DNA of 64,000 nucleotides from Heloderma charlesbogerti (Eukaryota; Chordata; Lepidosauria; Squamata; Helodermatidae), in contig JANEZZ010001666.1 of NCBI GenBank assembly GCA_026122225.1, forward strand, positions 1-64,000, in the 5' to 3' direction. The notes under the pieces are model-generated. The model was given only the letters and a program-made list of their open reading frames with translations. It was not told the origin of the DNA and made no database searches. A program made the position numbers and the translations under genes. Each line of letters opens with the position of its first letter. Within the stretch, counting starts at the first letter, position 1. Below are positions 1 through 10,069 of this stretch, piece after piece.

Positions 1-491
1 AGCATAGGATCATGTATAATTAACAGTTCAGCATACATTCAGTTCACAAGAGGCAACAACAGTGCCATACTGCTGCTGCCCATCAAAAAAGGAAAGGACA
101 TGTTTGTAGTTTATCCTTCCCATCAAAGGCAGAACAAGCACAATCTTTCATGGCTTCTTCAAGCCTCAACAAATTAACTTTTCACCTATACATAAACTTG
201 TTTAAAACGGACACCACAAGAATGACAAATTATCAGTTTATAATATAAGGCTAGTCCTCGAACTCTCAAAGAGCTAAAAAAAATCCTGCCTTAGTTCTGG
301 AACTTAATTCTTCTGTCAAATATTTGTTCCAGCAATATTATTGTTTGACTATTGGATGCCAGATGGAAAGTCTCAAAACTTCAATAAGTATTATGTCATT
401 CTGGGATTCAGTATAAAATATTTTGAATTCAATTCCAGTTTAGATTACTGAAGTGGGAAATCACAAGGAAAACCCCCCCAAACCTGGATCA
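1..491. other. unassigned non-coding sequence
   Basis: AT-rich sequence in which I see no reading frame of interest, recognised repeat or RNA gene. Confidence 0.4.
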
Positions 492-499
492 CTTTAGAC

Positions 500-721
500 C
501 AGCATTCCCCAACTTGGTGGCTTCCTGATGTTTGGGGGCTTCCAGGTGGCCTTCAGCCACCCAGCAAGCTTTGGCTATTGAATGGTATACAAATGCAATC
601 AATCAATCAAATGAATAAAAATAAATAAAATCTCATCAGCCCCCGGCAGCATAGCTAATAGTCAGAAATGCTGGGAGTTGTACTCCAAAGCATCTGCACG
701 GCACCAGGTTGGGGAAGGCTG
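500..721. mobile_element. hAT-like MITE, 222 bp, with 8-bp target duplication
   Basis: The ends form terminal inverted repeats: CAGCATTCCCCAACTTGGTG on the left and, read in reverse complement, CAGCCTTCCCCAACCTGGTG on the right. The flanks CTTTAGAC (492-499) and CTTTGGAC (722-729) match at 7 of 8 positions. An 8-bp duplication and a CAG start are typical of the hAT superfamily. The inside holds AT-rich sequence with AATC and AAAT runs and no reading frame, so the element is non-autonomous. Confidence 0.75.
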
Positions 722-754
722 CTTTGGACAATCAAGGATTGTTCTAAATGTGTG

Positions 755-1018
755 GTGTAGCCAGTATAGTGTGGTGTAGTGGCGAGAGTGTTGGACTAGC
801 AGTCAAGAGACCTGGGTTCTAGTCCCCACTCAGCCATGAAGCTCACTGGGTGACTTCGGGCCAGTCACAGACTCTCAGCCCAACCTACGTCGCAGGGTTG
901 TTGTCGTGAGGATAAAATGGAGAGGAGGAGGATTGTGTACACCACCTTGGGTTCCTTAAGGAGGAAAAAAGGTGGGATATAAATGTTATAATAAATGAAT
1001 GAATGAATGAATGAATGT
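755..1018 (+). mobile_element. tRNA-derived SINE with L2-like tail (copy 1)
   Basis: The head carries a tRNA-like region with a B-box-like GGGTTCTAGTCCCC. A conserved body follows (AGCTCACTGGGTGACTT, CAGACTCTCAGCCCAACC, GGATAAAATGGAGAGGAGGA), and the tail reads AAGGTGGGATATAAATG before a TGAA microsatellite. About 30 bp upstream (from 734, AAGGATTGTTCT) is shared with the copy at 5132, although the flanks otherwise differ. Confidence 0.85.
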
Positions 1019-1090
1019 GGAACTAAAGTTGTGTGAAATGGGGCCACCGTTCTGACCAAGAACAGGCGCCTATGGGACATGATTAAGGCT

Positions 1091-1560
1091 TAGGGCCAAA
1101 CTAGTTATGACATTAATTGCTTAAATGCAATTAATGCACACATTTCTGTTATATAAATAGCAGTGATGGGGAAACCTGAAGAGCCTCAGGAAAGTGGTAA
1201 GGGGACGGAGATGTTTAACTCTTTCTGTCCCTGCCACAGTCCTGACAAAAACAAACAAACAAACAAACAGAATCTTTCTGAAGCTGTTATTTTCATTTTA
1301 GGGGAAGCTCTCACTGGTGTCACTGGAGGCTTCCCTTGAAGTGCAAAAAGCAGCTTCAGAAGGGACATTTTTGTTAGGGTCATGGCTGGGAGAAAAAGAG
1401 TTAAACTTCTCTCTCCCCCTGCCACCCACTATTCTAGAGCCTGCTCAGGCTTCCCCACGACTTCTGTTTACACAGTGTGTGCATAATACATAATGTACAC
1501 ATAGGAAAATGCATGCATGGTAATCCATGCATACCATTAATATCTCATCTAGTTTGGCTT
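1091..1560. mobile_element. MITE with CCAAACTAG termini (family AA, copy 1)
   Basis: The left end GGCCAAACTAGTTATGACAT is matched in reverse complement by the right end (AAGCCAAACTAGATGAGATA). Inside, a second imperfect inverted repeat pairs about 1167-1250 with 1378-1458; both arms contain a GTTTAACTCTTT motif. An (AAAC)n run lies between them. Related copies are at 31757 and 54155. No reading frame is credible. The superfamily is not assigned. Confidence 0.55.
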
Positions 1561-1592
1561 CTATTCAGTCAGTAGAAAAGTAGCACATAGTG

Positions 1593-2097
1593 TCAAGATG
1601 GATTTGCAGGACCCCGGATAGCACTCCGCACCGATGAACAGGCACCAGAGAGCGTGAGGCACTTGGTGTAGAGAAATCTGCAGAAATCTGGCTCAGATGC
1701 TGCTGTTTCTGGGGATTGTGGCTCAAAGGGCTTCTGGCTGACAGGCTCCATCTTAAGCTTGATACTATGGCGTGGGTCTGGATTTAGCACCTCCGTGACT
1801 TGTGCTGCTGGCCCTGCTGATTCATCTGGCTCCTCTTCTTCTGTGTCAGAGTGCTGGCTGCTGCTTGGGATTGTGGGAGATGTGACAGGCACCACCAAAA
1901 ATGCTATCACTGGGTTGTTTTCTCCTCCACTCCCTGCATAATATTGATCATGCATTTTCTCATCAATGCTGTACATCATTGGCATCGTTACATTCAAAGG
2001 CAGTCTACTAGATACTGCTTGGGACAAATAACAGGGTATGGCCATCATCTTCATGTCCTTGCTTGGGAGCTTACAGAGCCATTTGCCTGGCTACTGT
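1593..2097 (-). CDS. unassigned reading frame, possible exon or old transposon fragment
   Basis: On the minus strand a frame is open from about 2094 down to a stop near 1593, roughly 167 codons. Its first internal Met is at 2054 and opens a 153-codon stretch. The upstream edge has a pyrimidine-rich run ending in CAG at about 2098, which looks like a splice acceptor. The translation is mixed in composition rather than low-complexity. It has an acidic Ser/Glu patch (SDTEEEEPDESAG) and a KLKMEP motif that would fit a sumoylation consensus. I do not recognise a family. It could be a last exon, a processed gene fragment or part of an unrecognised transposon. Confidence 0.25.
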
Positions 2098-2156
2098 GAG
2101 GAATGAAGGGCTGCACTAGGCCTACCTTGGCCCGGTGAAGCAAGGCAATACTTACC

Positions 2157-2192
2157 CCATCCATCCATCCATCCATCCATCCATCCATCCAT
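2157..2192. repeat. (ATCC)n microsatellite
   Basis: Nine perfect tetranucleotide units. Confidence 0.95.
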
Positions 2193-2322
2193 TTTTAAAA
2201 GCCTATTTCTCTTCTTGAGCTGGATCACAATTCTATAAACCTTGATATACAATAACATCAAGATTAAAAATCGCAATAAACATGTCCCAACCCATTTTTA
2301 AACAACAACACAATCTTATAGT

Positions 2323-2407
2323 ACAATCCTATCCATGTCTATCCAGAAGAAAATTCCATTGAATTTGATGGAGGTTATTCCCAGGTAAAAGCCTATAGGA
2401 TTTCAGC
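2323..2407 (+). repeat. short CAATCCTAT-family inverted repeat element
   Basis: An 85-bp unit begins ACAATCCTATCCATGTCTA, contains ATTCCATTGAATTTGATGG and TTCCCAGGTAA, and ends ATAGGATTTCAGCC. The outer CAATCCTAT and ATAGGATT are complementary. Copies of the same unit recur through the window. Confidence 0.6.
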
Positions 2408-2409
2408 CA

Positions 2410-3550
2410 AAAACATCACATGTATCTGTATTGTTTGCATGTGCACCCAGGACATGGTGTCCACTTAATTTCTTCACCACCACTATCATGCAGACAGAAA
2501 GAAGGACAACATGGAGAGCATTACATCTTACTTCAAGATGAATCAAGCTTCTGCAGAGCAACACAAGCAGGAGAGGAACCCTTGGCCATCGGGATCACCG
2601 CACAGAAAACAGCATTTGCCATTGGGAGCATATATATGACATTATATCACACTAATATTGATGCTGTCCATAAAACTCACTGTCTAATTCTGCTGCTTAT
2701 GTATGGAGGAAACTGTTGAATGCTGCATTTAATTATTTCAGAATTCTCATCAATGCAGGCATATCCTTTGCAAGACTGGGGATATGGTGCCTGCATGTTT
2801 TCTTTCTACTTACTATGCTTTCTATAATTTTGATATTTATTTTTTTTTACTTTTTGAGGCAGAAGGTTTATTTCAGAAGAACTGAAGATAATCTTGGCTG
2901 TGTTTTAAGTGAGGCAATTTCTCACTAGTTTTAATGTGATGAAACCCATCTCATTGATCTGCTAAAGTCCAAGTGTATTGATCCATTTAGGTGAGTCTTT
3001 TGGAGTTAGACTTTTATACTAGGTAATAACAGCTTCCAACCCTGCTAAGTTGTAAATGCTAGCCTCTGGTGAAATCAAGTCTGTTAAGGATGTGGAGGAG
3101 GTAATTTCACATAAACATTTTAACTAGCTTAGGCACTAGCTGAATTACCATTTTTTCCCTCTCCCCTAAATACAAAACTGCTAGCTTTTCACTGAGACCA
3201 TTAACCAAGGCCAAGACCTTAATGTCATTTTCTTTTGAAAATGCATCCTTTGAAAGAGTCACTATTCTGAACTTGTTGGGAAAAGGGCATTTACATATGA
3301 GTACACTTCTCTGTGACAAAATGATTGACCAAAACTACAAGAGAAACATTACAGAGCCCAGAATGACCAGTACCAAGAACAGCTGTACCTTGTACCTGCT
3401 TGTACCTTGTATTGGGAGCAGAAATAGGGAGCCAGCCAGGTGAGCACCTGCCTCAGTCATCAGCATTCACAGATTTGCCACTGTCCTGGAGTCAAACAAC
3501 CAGAATAGCTTTGCTGCAAGTAGAAATACACTAATGGAACAGGATGAATA
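2410..3550. other. unassigned non-coding sequence
   Basis: I see nothing I can name here. The short open frames have no recognisable composition and overlap on both strands. Confidence 0.4.
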
Positions 3551-3553
3551 TCA

Positions 3554-3735
3554 GAGCAATCCTATGAATATGTACACAGAAGTAAGTCCACCTGGGTTCA
3601 GTGGAGATCAGTCCCAGGTACGTGTGCACAGGTCTGCAGCCTAACCATGGAGTCTATATATGCCTAATTAGAACAAAGCCCCATTAAGTTCAATGGGACT
3701 TACTTTCAGGTAAGCGTGGTTAGGATTGCAGCATA
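3554..3735 (+). repeat. two CAATCCTAT-family units in tandem
   Basis: The first unit (3554-3641) starts GAGCAATCCTATGAAT and ends GTCTGCAGCC. The second (about 3660-3735) lacks its head but keeps AAGTTCAATGGGACTTACTT and TTAGGATTGCAGC. Both are divergent. Confidence 0.55.
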
Positions 3736-3794
3736 AATCTCCTTTATATGTATAACTAGCAGAAGTACCCGGCGTTGCCCAGAGTAATTTAAGT

Positions 3795-3917
3795 AGGGCG
3801 CAATCCTATGCATGTTAGACAGAAAGAAGTCCCACAACTCTCAACATTCCCCAGCCAGCAAGGACTTGTTTGTAGCTGTAGGACTTTTTCTGTCTAACAT
3901 GCATAGGACCATGCCCT
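3795..3917. mobile_element. 123-bp MITE with ~31-bp inverted termini
   Basis: The left end AGGGCGCAATCCTATGCATG continues into TTAGACAGAAA. The right end is its near-complement, TTTCTGTCTAACATGCATAG followed by GACCATGCCCT. The two ends make a long hairpin with a loop of about 60 bp. It sits inside an older repeat whose left flank contains ACCCGGCGTTGCCC. A half copy is at 27593. Confidence 0.7.
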
Positions 3918-4202
3918 TGGAACATCCAGTTTACAGTGGATGGAACTCAGGCATCCACATGGCGAGGGGCAGGGGAGCAGGCAATTAGAATGCTCCCTTT
4001 CTTCCTGGAATTGTGGGCTAAATGTCGAATTTGGTTTTAATGGAGATGGAGATGGGTGCATAACATAGAAAAGGGATTATAAGTTGATGTGAGAAAGTTG
4101 TGTATTGTATTTATATTACTTTTCAGCCAATTTCACTTTTTGTTTACTGATTGCTATTAATTTTATAGTGTTTTTCTGTATAACCAGTCAATGCTACATA
4201 TT

Positions 4203-4612
4203 TAGAGCATCTCTACACCACTTTAAAATCCAGCATTTAAAATGGGGCTTTCTGCTTCCATTTTAAATGCAGGACCACAACAAACTCTCTTTGCACGTGT
4301 TTCCTCCCCCACTTCCCCGCTCCTTTCCCCCATTGTCTGAGTCTTCCATATGTTTCATTATACAGCCACTAGATGGCACTGTAGTCTAGCTTCTCTTATT
4401 GCAGGTTTTCGTCTTTTCATGGTGGGAACTCAAGCATAACTCAAGTGCAGTAATTTGATAGTTCATTAACTCCAAGCTATAAAAATATGAAATAAAGGTC
4501 ATTTAGTGTGGGAGCCACCCTGGAGGTTAAAGAAGTAATCTAAAGGACCCACAAACTTCTGTGAGTAACCAATCACACTAGCAGGATAAAATCTCCCTGT
4601 GAAGAAGCCCTT
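4203..4612 (+). mobile_element. MITE family O, copy 1
   Basis: The whole unit is shared in reverse complement with 26928-27309. Common motifs are TATACAGCCACTAGATGGCA, AAAGGACCCACAAACTTC and GAGTAACCAATC. The termini of the better copy are inverted repeats of about 28 bp (GGGCTTCTCCACACAG...). No coding capacity is visible and the superfamily is not assigned. Confidence 0.6.
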
Positions 4613-4675
4613 AGTGTTTTGTAATCAATTACATTTAATATTCTATTTCCTTTTTTGGATCCTTACAAATTAAAA

Positions 4676-5131
4676 TTAGGTCCCTGTGCAGGGACTCCAC
4701 GATCCAACTTGGAAGCGGCTTTGTGGCTTTTGGCCTGATTCAGCTCAGGCTGATTCGGGGGGGGGGGCAACCCAACTCGGCCCTGAACCCGAGTACGATT
4801 TGGCCATCTGGATCCTGCTTCAGGCCCCCCCTGACACCTCTGCGCAAACCCCCAGCTCCTGGCTACTGCCTCTGCCTCCTCCGCCGCCACCGTTGCCACC
4901 TCCACCGCCTCCACCGTTGCTACCTCCACCAACTCCACCATCACCAGTATCGCCGCCGCCATCATCCCTGCTGCCCACCACCACCAGCAGCTTCTGTGCC
5001 CTGAACGAGCGCCGGCTCTTTTTGGTGGGAGTCGCCATTTTAAAAATGGTGACTCCCTGCAACAAGAGCCAGTGCACATCCAGGGCTCAGAAGCTGGCGG
5101 TAGTGGGCAACAGCAGTGATGGAGGTGATGG
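4676..5131 (+). mobile_element. hAT-like element K, copy 1 (3' truncated)
   Basis: It matches the left two-thirds of the complete element at 10070-10951: a CTGTGCAGGGAC terminus, a CAGCTCAGGCTGATTCGG block with a long G run, a C-rich arm of CCT/GCC/ACC trinucleotides, and a central hairpin GCCATTTTAAAAATGG flanked by complementary GGAGTCG and TGACTCC. It ends where a tRNA-SINE begins. Apparent Pro-, Gly- and Ala-rich frames on both strands are products of the trinucleotide arms. Confidence 0.7.
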
Positions 5132-5400
5132 AAGGATTGTTCTGAATGTGTGGTCTAGCCAGTGTAGTGTGGTGTAGTGGCGAGACTGTTGGACTAGGAG
5201 TCAGGAGACCCGGGTTCTAGTCCCCACTCAGCCATGAAGCTCACTGGGTGACTTTGGGCCGGTCACAGACTCTCAGCCCAACCTACCTCACAGGGTTGTT
5301 GTTGTGAGGATAAAAAGGAGAGGAGGAGGATTGTGTACACCACCTTGGGTTCCTTAAGAAGGAAAAAAGGTGGGATATAAATGTAATAAATAAATAAAGC
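5132..5400 (+). mobile_element. tRNA-derived SINE with L2-like tail (copy 2)
   Basis: It has the same head, body and tail as the copy at 755, including the 5' extension AAGGATTGTTCTGAATGTGT. The B-box-like GGGTTCTAGTCCCC is intact. The tail AAGGTGGGATATAAATGTAA runs into AAAT and AAGC repeats. Confidence 0.85.
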
Positions 5401-5845
5401 AAGCAAGCAAGCCATACAGCCTGAGATGGGGACAATAGAAGCATTCTAAAAATGAATAAAGAACTGCGCAACTAAAAAAACAAGAAACAATGCTGTGGAG
5501 GAAGGGAATACATCATCTGAAATGGAAAATACATTCAGATTTTGATCAGTAATGAATACATGCAGGTTGTAACTTCTTTGTAAATCTTTTTATGATTGCA
5601 TTTGACATACTAAATGATTTTTTTACCATTAGCATTTTTACTGTTGAAGAACAAGACTTTAATCAAAAACATCAGGTTTTGATTAATCAAAAGGCTTCCA
5701 CAGATCTGACAGATAGATAGATACAGATATTGATATGGACACCATACACATACACACACTACTTGTGGTATTCTAGAATCAGAGCTCTTGAATGACCAGG
5801 GATATTTTTAGAGGTGTTTTTTTCCAATTAAAATCAATTAAATTA
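5401..5845. other. unassigned AT-rich sequence
   Basis: Contains a short (GATA) run near 5712 and an imperfect AAAACATCAGGTTTTGATT inverted repeat. Nothing else is recognised. Confidence 0.35.
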
Positions 5846-5849
5846 ATTA

Positions 5850-5941
5850 AGGTTGCAAACTTTTACCCACTTACCTGCCAGTACTCCCCGTTAAACTCAA
5901 TGGGGCTTATTTATGAGTATATATGTATAGAATTATGCTGT
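5850..5941 (+). repeat. divergent CAATCCTAT-family unit
   Basis: Keeps TTAAACTCAATGGGGCTTAT and a GTATAGAATTATGCT end. The head is badly decayed. Confidence 0.4.
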
Positions 5942-6960
5942 AAATTCAGTTAATGATTTTTTCCCCCAAGAAACGTTCATCAAGGAAACAAAACAAATTA
6001 AACTTTTTGACTACCAGTGTAGTCTAGAACTCTTTAAAGTAAATCCAACAAAATCTCAATGAAAACTGACCACAAAATATTAATTACTTAAGGTTAAAGC
6101 CAGCATTCAACTCATGCAGTGGGAGTTTTCCTTATCCTCTTCCCTCTGAAACCCACCCTCAATGCTCTCCAAATCTGCTCTGGAGGGTGCCGCAACCCTC
6201 AAGAGAAGATTTGGGGGTGCACAGGGGGCTGAAGGGGGAGGAGGAATTTGATCAGCCGGTAGCATCCAATCCTCTGGCAGAAGGACACCATTTAAACAGA
6301 AACACTACAAAGTGAGTTCAATTAAAAAAAATGGGTGGTTACTGAAAGAACAAATGCATATTGGACTGGGCAGACACTAAAGGTTTGTATCAGTTGGAGT
6401 TCTGAAACCGCTTACTCTGCAGTGGATTTGAAGCAACCCCAATATCTCAATAGTGCTTCAGTGACAAACTATATGGAGTACAGGGTTGAAGTCTGATGGT
6501 ACCTGATTGAGCTAAACACTTCAAGGAGTAATCCTAAATTAACTCTGCATTTTAAACCAAATAGTCAAATCTAGATCTAGTAAGACTTTGGCTGGATTTC
6601 TCAAGCTCCCATCAAGAAGAAGGCCCAATATATTAAGGGACAGCCTTTCTCTTTGTCCTGGCAGTTTTCTGGGTGCAGTGAAGGGTATTTTTCTTTTAAT
6701 AGGGCAGGGAGGCATTCCACATTTTATTCTCCTGCCTGGAAGTGGTACAGTCCACAAAGAGTTGAAACCATGACTGTACCAATTGTTTAGCTCAGTTCTA
6801 CTTAATCAGTATTTTGCTGCTCTTGAAGAAAATATATCAGCAGGGATATGCACCTTATTTGAGAGAAAGAAAGAGGGGAAAGTCCTTGAACTCAAGAAAG
6901 GTTTTTCAGCCGGGACAGATTCTTGGGTAATTGATGAGGAGAAAGGTGTCACCTTTCCGG
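5942..6960. other. unassigned non-coding sequence
   Basis: No repeat or gene recognised. Open frames near 6540-6770 on the two strands overlap each other and look fortuitous. Confidence 0.35.
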
Positions 6961-6967
6961 AGCAGGC

Positions 6968-7225
6968 ATCATGGAGCCCACTGGCAAGAGCCCCCTAGAG
7001 TTGCTCCTCTTTTTCACCATTGTGACCTGCTTGTTCACCTACCTCTTGCTCTGACCCACACAATGGTGGTGGTGAGAAGGAGGACCAGTGAGTGGACGCT
7101 ACTGCCTACGTGTTCGCTAGCTCTCTGCCTGATAAACAAGCCAGTGGTGGCAATGATAGTGTCTGAAGGAGGGACCCATTGAGGCTGTCTTGCCTAAGGA
7201 CCTTCCAAAGCCTGGAGCTGGCTCT
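6968..7225 (+). mobile_element. MITE family R, copy 1 (partial)
   Basis: Shares with 12425 and 24640 the blocks CACTGGCAAGAGCCCCCT, GTTGCTCCTCTTTTTCACCA, CTTGTTCACCTACCTCTTGC, a GTGGTGGTGAGAAGGAGG run and the end CTAAGGACCTTCC...CTGGAGC. The left end is missing or diverged. Confidence 0.55.
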
Positions 7226-7348
7226 GGACCTCCCCCTGAAGCATATTATATGTTATAGTCTGGAATGTGAAGGTTAATTTGTGTGGGGGGCTTGTGGACT
7301 TGTGGGGCTTGTGGACGATTGTTGCTGTCCCATTTAACCCTCTTCAGA

Positions 7349-8152
7349 TTCTATTTATTTATTTTATTTTATTATTAAATTTATTAATCACCCATCTGGC
7401 TGGTCACCCAGCCACTCTGGGCGATGTACAACATACAATAAAAACAGTTTAAAACAATAAAATGCTACAATAAAAACATTTTCTAAAATACCCTAACCCA
7501 CCCCAAATGCCTGCCTGAACAACAGCGTTTTTAATGCACGACGGAAGCTCATTAAAGAGGGGGCATGACGGAGTTCCCTAGGGAGGGAGTTCCACAGAGT
7601 GGGGGACACCACAGAAAAGGCCCTCTCCCTCGTCCCCACCAGTCTAGCTGTCCTGGCTGATGGGACAGAGAGAAGGCCATCTGAGGCTGATCTTGTTACG
7701 CGGCCTGTCTGGTGCTGCTGGAGGCGCTCCTTAAGATAGGCTGGGCCGGAACCATATAGGGTTTTAAAGGTCAAAACCAACACCTTAAATTTGGCCCAGA
7801 AAACAACTGGTAACCAGTGCAACTCCTTCAGCACTGGAGTGATGTGATCTCGCCGGCGGCTGCCTTTAATCAGGCGAGCCGCCGCGTTCTGTACCAGCTG
7901 CAGTTTCCGAACCGTCTTCAAGGGTAACCCTACGTAGAGAACATTACAGTAGTCTAAATGAGAGGAGACCAGGGCATGTACTACCGATGGGAGCAGATGG
8001 TTGGGAAGGAAGGGGTGCAGCTGCCATATCAGATGGAGTTGATACGGCGCTGTCTGGCTCACAGCTGACACCTGAGCCTCCATGGACAGCTGGGAGTCCA
8101 AAATGACCCCCAGGCTGCGGACCTGGTCTCTCAAGGGTAGCCGTACCCCATT
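7349..8152 (-). mobile_element. L2 LINE, 3' portion with complete ORF C-terminus
   Basis: On the minus strand this is a 5'-truncated L2. The coding part runs from about 8150 to 7493, and the 3' UTR continues to about 7349. The tail includes CATCGCCCAGAGTGGCTGGG and an AATAA-rich end. The subfamily is the same as the L2 at 29461: protein and UTR are nearly colinear. The 5' edge falls next to the LTR-like segment at 8160. Confidence 0.85.
7493..8134 (-). pseudogene. L2 ORF2 C-terminal fragment (after the RT catalytic site)
   Basis: A 213-codon frame encodes the thumb and C-terminal region of an L2 reverse transcriptase: [16 protein letters not shown], then [56 protein letters not shown] and a final LWNSLPRELRHAPS region before the stop. 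This motif order is characteristic of L2-clade LINEs. The catalytic YADD box and the endonuclease are absent because the copy is 5'-truncated. The start is an internal Met, not a true start. Compared with the copy at 29461 it keeps the segment LLPSVVHALVSSH, which that copy has lost. Confidence 0.85.
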
Positions 8153-8159
8153 CTAGGAT

Positions 8160-8697
8160 TCAGGAAGTGACTGTCAAGGGCTCCTTGGAGGGCTCTCAGT
8201 CTAATCCAGGACCCAAGTCTAGACACAGACAAAGGGATTTTTTTCAAAGCTTTATTCTTCTTTTACAACTTAACAGCTCTACAGGTAGCAACTAGATCTG
8301 AGCAGCAGCATCCCTATGCCCTAAGCTAGAACAGTTGGTCCCAGTTTAAAGGGCAATTACTGGCAGACCCCTAAATATAAGGACTAGGGAGAATCCCTCC
8401 CCTTTTCCCTTGGATCCTCTGGGCGCAACCGTTCTTTAAGTGCGAACCATTTGGCGCCGCTCTCTGCGTCTGTGCCACGCATCCCCCCCAGTCTGCTATC
8501 TGTGCTGAGTCACTCCCTGGACTGCTTTCTAAACTAGGAATGTGGGTGGGAGGAATCTCCGTCAGCTGTTGGTCCTGGGAAAAAAGGAGCGCGCTCCTCT
8601 CCCGAAGGAGTGACTGCTCTTCCTCAGCATCAGAACTACTCTGGGATTCTATGGGCTCAGTGTCCACACTGACAGTGACTTCACACATCCCTGATGA
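8160..8697 (-). mobile_element. LTR-like segment (possible solo LTR), unassigned
   Basis: Read on the minus strand it starts near TGTGAAGTCACTGTC. It contains a short acidic frame (8688-8371, with SSSDAEEEQSLLRE) and an AATAAAGCTTTGAAAAA polyadenylation-like signal near 8240, and ends in CTTGACA. TG...CA ends, an internal polyA signal and about 540 bp would fit a retrotransposon LTR. I see no second LTR, primer site or target duplication, so this is a weak call. Confidence 0.3.
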
Positions 8698-8713
8698 TTA
8701 CGAGTGAACTTAT

Positions 8714-8803
8714 AGTGCAATCCTAGGCATGTCTACTCAGAAGTAAGCTCCACTGAGTTCAATGGGATTTACTCTCAGGGAAGTGAGTACAGAATTGCCT
8801 AAA
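8714..8803 (+). repeat. CAATCCTAT-family unit
   Basis: Starts TGCAATCCTAGGCATGTCTA, holds ACTGAGTTCAATGGGATTTA and ends ACAGAATTGCC. Confidence 0.6.
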
Positions 8804-8994
8804 ACATCAGGCATATATGTGTGAACAAAGCCATTACAGGGGGATGGAAAATGGAGTGCTGTTAATATACCAATTCGGAAAATCCAATAAAAACTTAAAT
8901 GGGAATAGAGAAAAAACACCACGTCACAGACAGAAAGTTAATATCATCTCATGCCCAACATGATGCTTTTCAGCTGTAGCAGTCTGAACATTCA

Positions 8995-9228
8995 GTTGAG
9001 TCCTATATCTGTATAGGGTAGTCACGTATCCTACTTTACAGTCATCTGTTTGAAGGGCTGTTCAGCTCAAATCTGGTTTAAAGATAGGAGGAAGAGCTGG
9101 GCCTTGAAGTTGCCCAACAACAGCAGCCAGACAGCAGCCTGAGCAAGGCACACAAGTCACCTGGTCACAGTTTTCAACACTATAGTGATATACATTCTAT
9201 TTCTATTTAAATTATAGTAAATATATTA
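8995..9228 (+). repeat. repeat family Q, copy 1
   Basis: Shared with 28430-28732: TCCTACTTTACAG, TCTGTTTGAAGG, ATCTGGTTTAAAGATA, GGGCCTTGAAG, GTCACAGT and TCTATTTAAATT. No coding capacity. Class unknown. Confidence 0.5.
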
Positions 9229-9254
9229 TTTCTATCTATCTATCTATCTATCTG
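9224..9254. repeat. (CTAT)n microsatellite
   Basis: Short tetranucleotide run next to the foldback-like element. Confidence 0.85.
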
Positions 9255-9299
9255 TCGAGAGGTTGATATAAAGTGGCACAAGAGCAAAACAACAAGGAG

Positions 9300-9721
9300 G
9301 CTCTGGATCCATTGTGGATGCAGTCAGTCTTATTGTGAAATATATAAGAAAGATAGAAAGACTAACAACAGAGTATCCAAAAAATAGATTTAAGCAGAGC
9401 TCTGGATCCATTGTGGATGCAGTCAGTCTTATTGTAAAATATATTAGAATGATAGAAAGACTAACAACAGAGTATCCAAAAAATATATTTAAGCTAAATG
9501 TTTTGTCTTCCACCCCCATCAGTAGCTGTGCTGTTAAAACAGAACAGCTACCGATGAGGGCAGAAGCTGAAACATTTAGCTTAAATACATTTTTTGGATA
9601 CTCTGTTGTTAGTCTTTCTATCTTTCTTATATATTTTACAATAAGACTGACTGCATCCACAATGGATCCAGAGCTCTGCTTAAATGTATTTTTTGAATAC
9701 TCTGTTGTGAGTCTTTCTATT

Positions 9722-9725
<4 letters not shown>
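9300..9725. mobile_element. foldback-like element with repeated units in inverted arms
   Basis: Two direct units (9300-9398 and 9399-9494, period 99 bp) each begin GCTCTGGATCCATTGTGGAT and contain AAAGACTAACAACAGAGTAT. They are followed by inverted copies: one full unit (9579-9674, ending ATGGATCCAGAGC) and one partial unit (9675-9725). The centre (9490-9585) is itself an inverted repeat whose outer edges are AAGCTAAATGTTT and AAACATTTAGCTT. The whole region can fold into one hairpin with internally duplicated stems, the layout known from Foldback-type elements. The right arm runs into (TA)n. Open frames on both strands here only reflect the inverted duplication. Confidence 0.6.

Positions 9726-9726
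<1 letters not shown>

Positions 9727-9754
<28 letters not shown>
9727..9754. repeat. (TA)n microsatellite
   Basis: Pure TA run at the end of the foldback-like element. Confidence 0.9.
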
Positions 9755-9758
<4 letters not shown>

Positions 9759-10069
9759 TGCACATGCATGTTTTATGCAAATTTGTATCCTTTTTTGTCC
9801 TTTTTGTTTTGGCAGTCTGCAGGTGGCTACCCTAGACTTGCATATGATACAGCACAAAATGCCAAGTTCACACATACAAAATACCAGCCACTTTTCCCCA
9901 CTCTGTGTATGGGATAATGTGGGGAACCTCATTGTGAATCAGATTGCACATGGAGGTGGTCTGCAGCCATTCCTGCAGGTGGCTGCAAGTTGTTCCAGAG
10001 CTACTAGGAAAGACTGAAGGCTGTGTCCTTTAAAGCCTAGCTAATTCTGAGATTTCCCTGGGTGAATAC

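Noticed and set aside
3750..3794. ACCCGGCGTTGCCC motif as a regulatory site
   Set aside because: It looks like part of an old dispersed repeat surrounding the 123-bp MITE. I could not name the family with confidence.
4686..5177. Pro-rich 163-codon frame and Gly/Val-rich frames opposite it
   Set aside because: They are translations of the trinucleotide arm of transposon K, and frames exist on both strands at the same place.
9244..9835. Two similar 138-173 codon frames on opposite strands
   Set aside because: They look like paralogous proteins, but they are the same repeat read from both arms of an inverted duplication.
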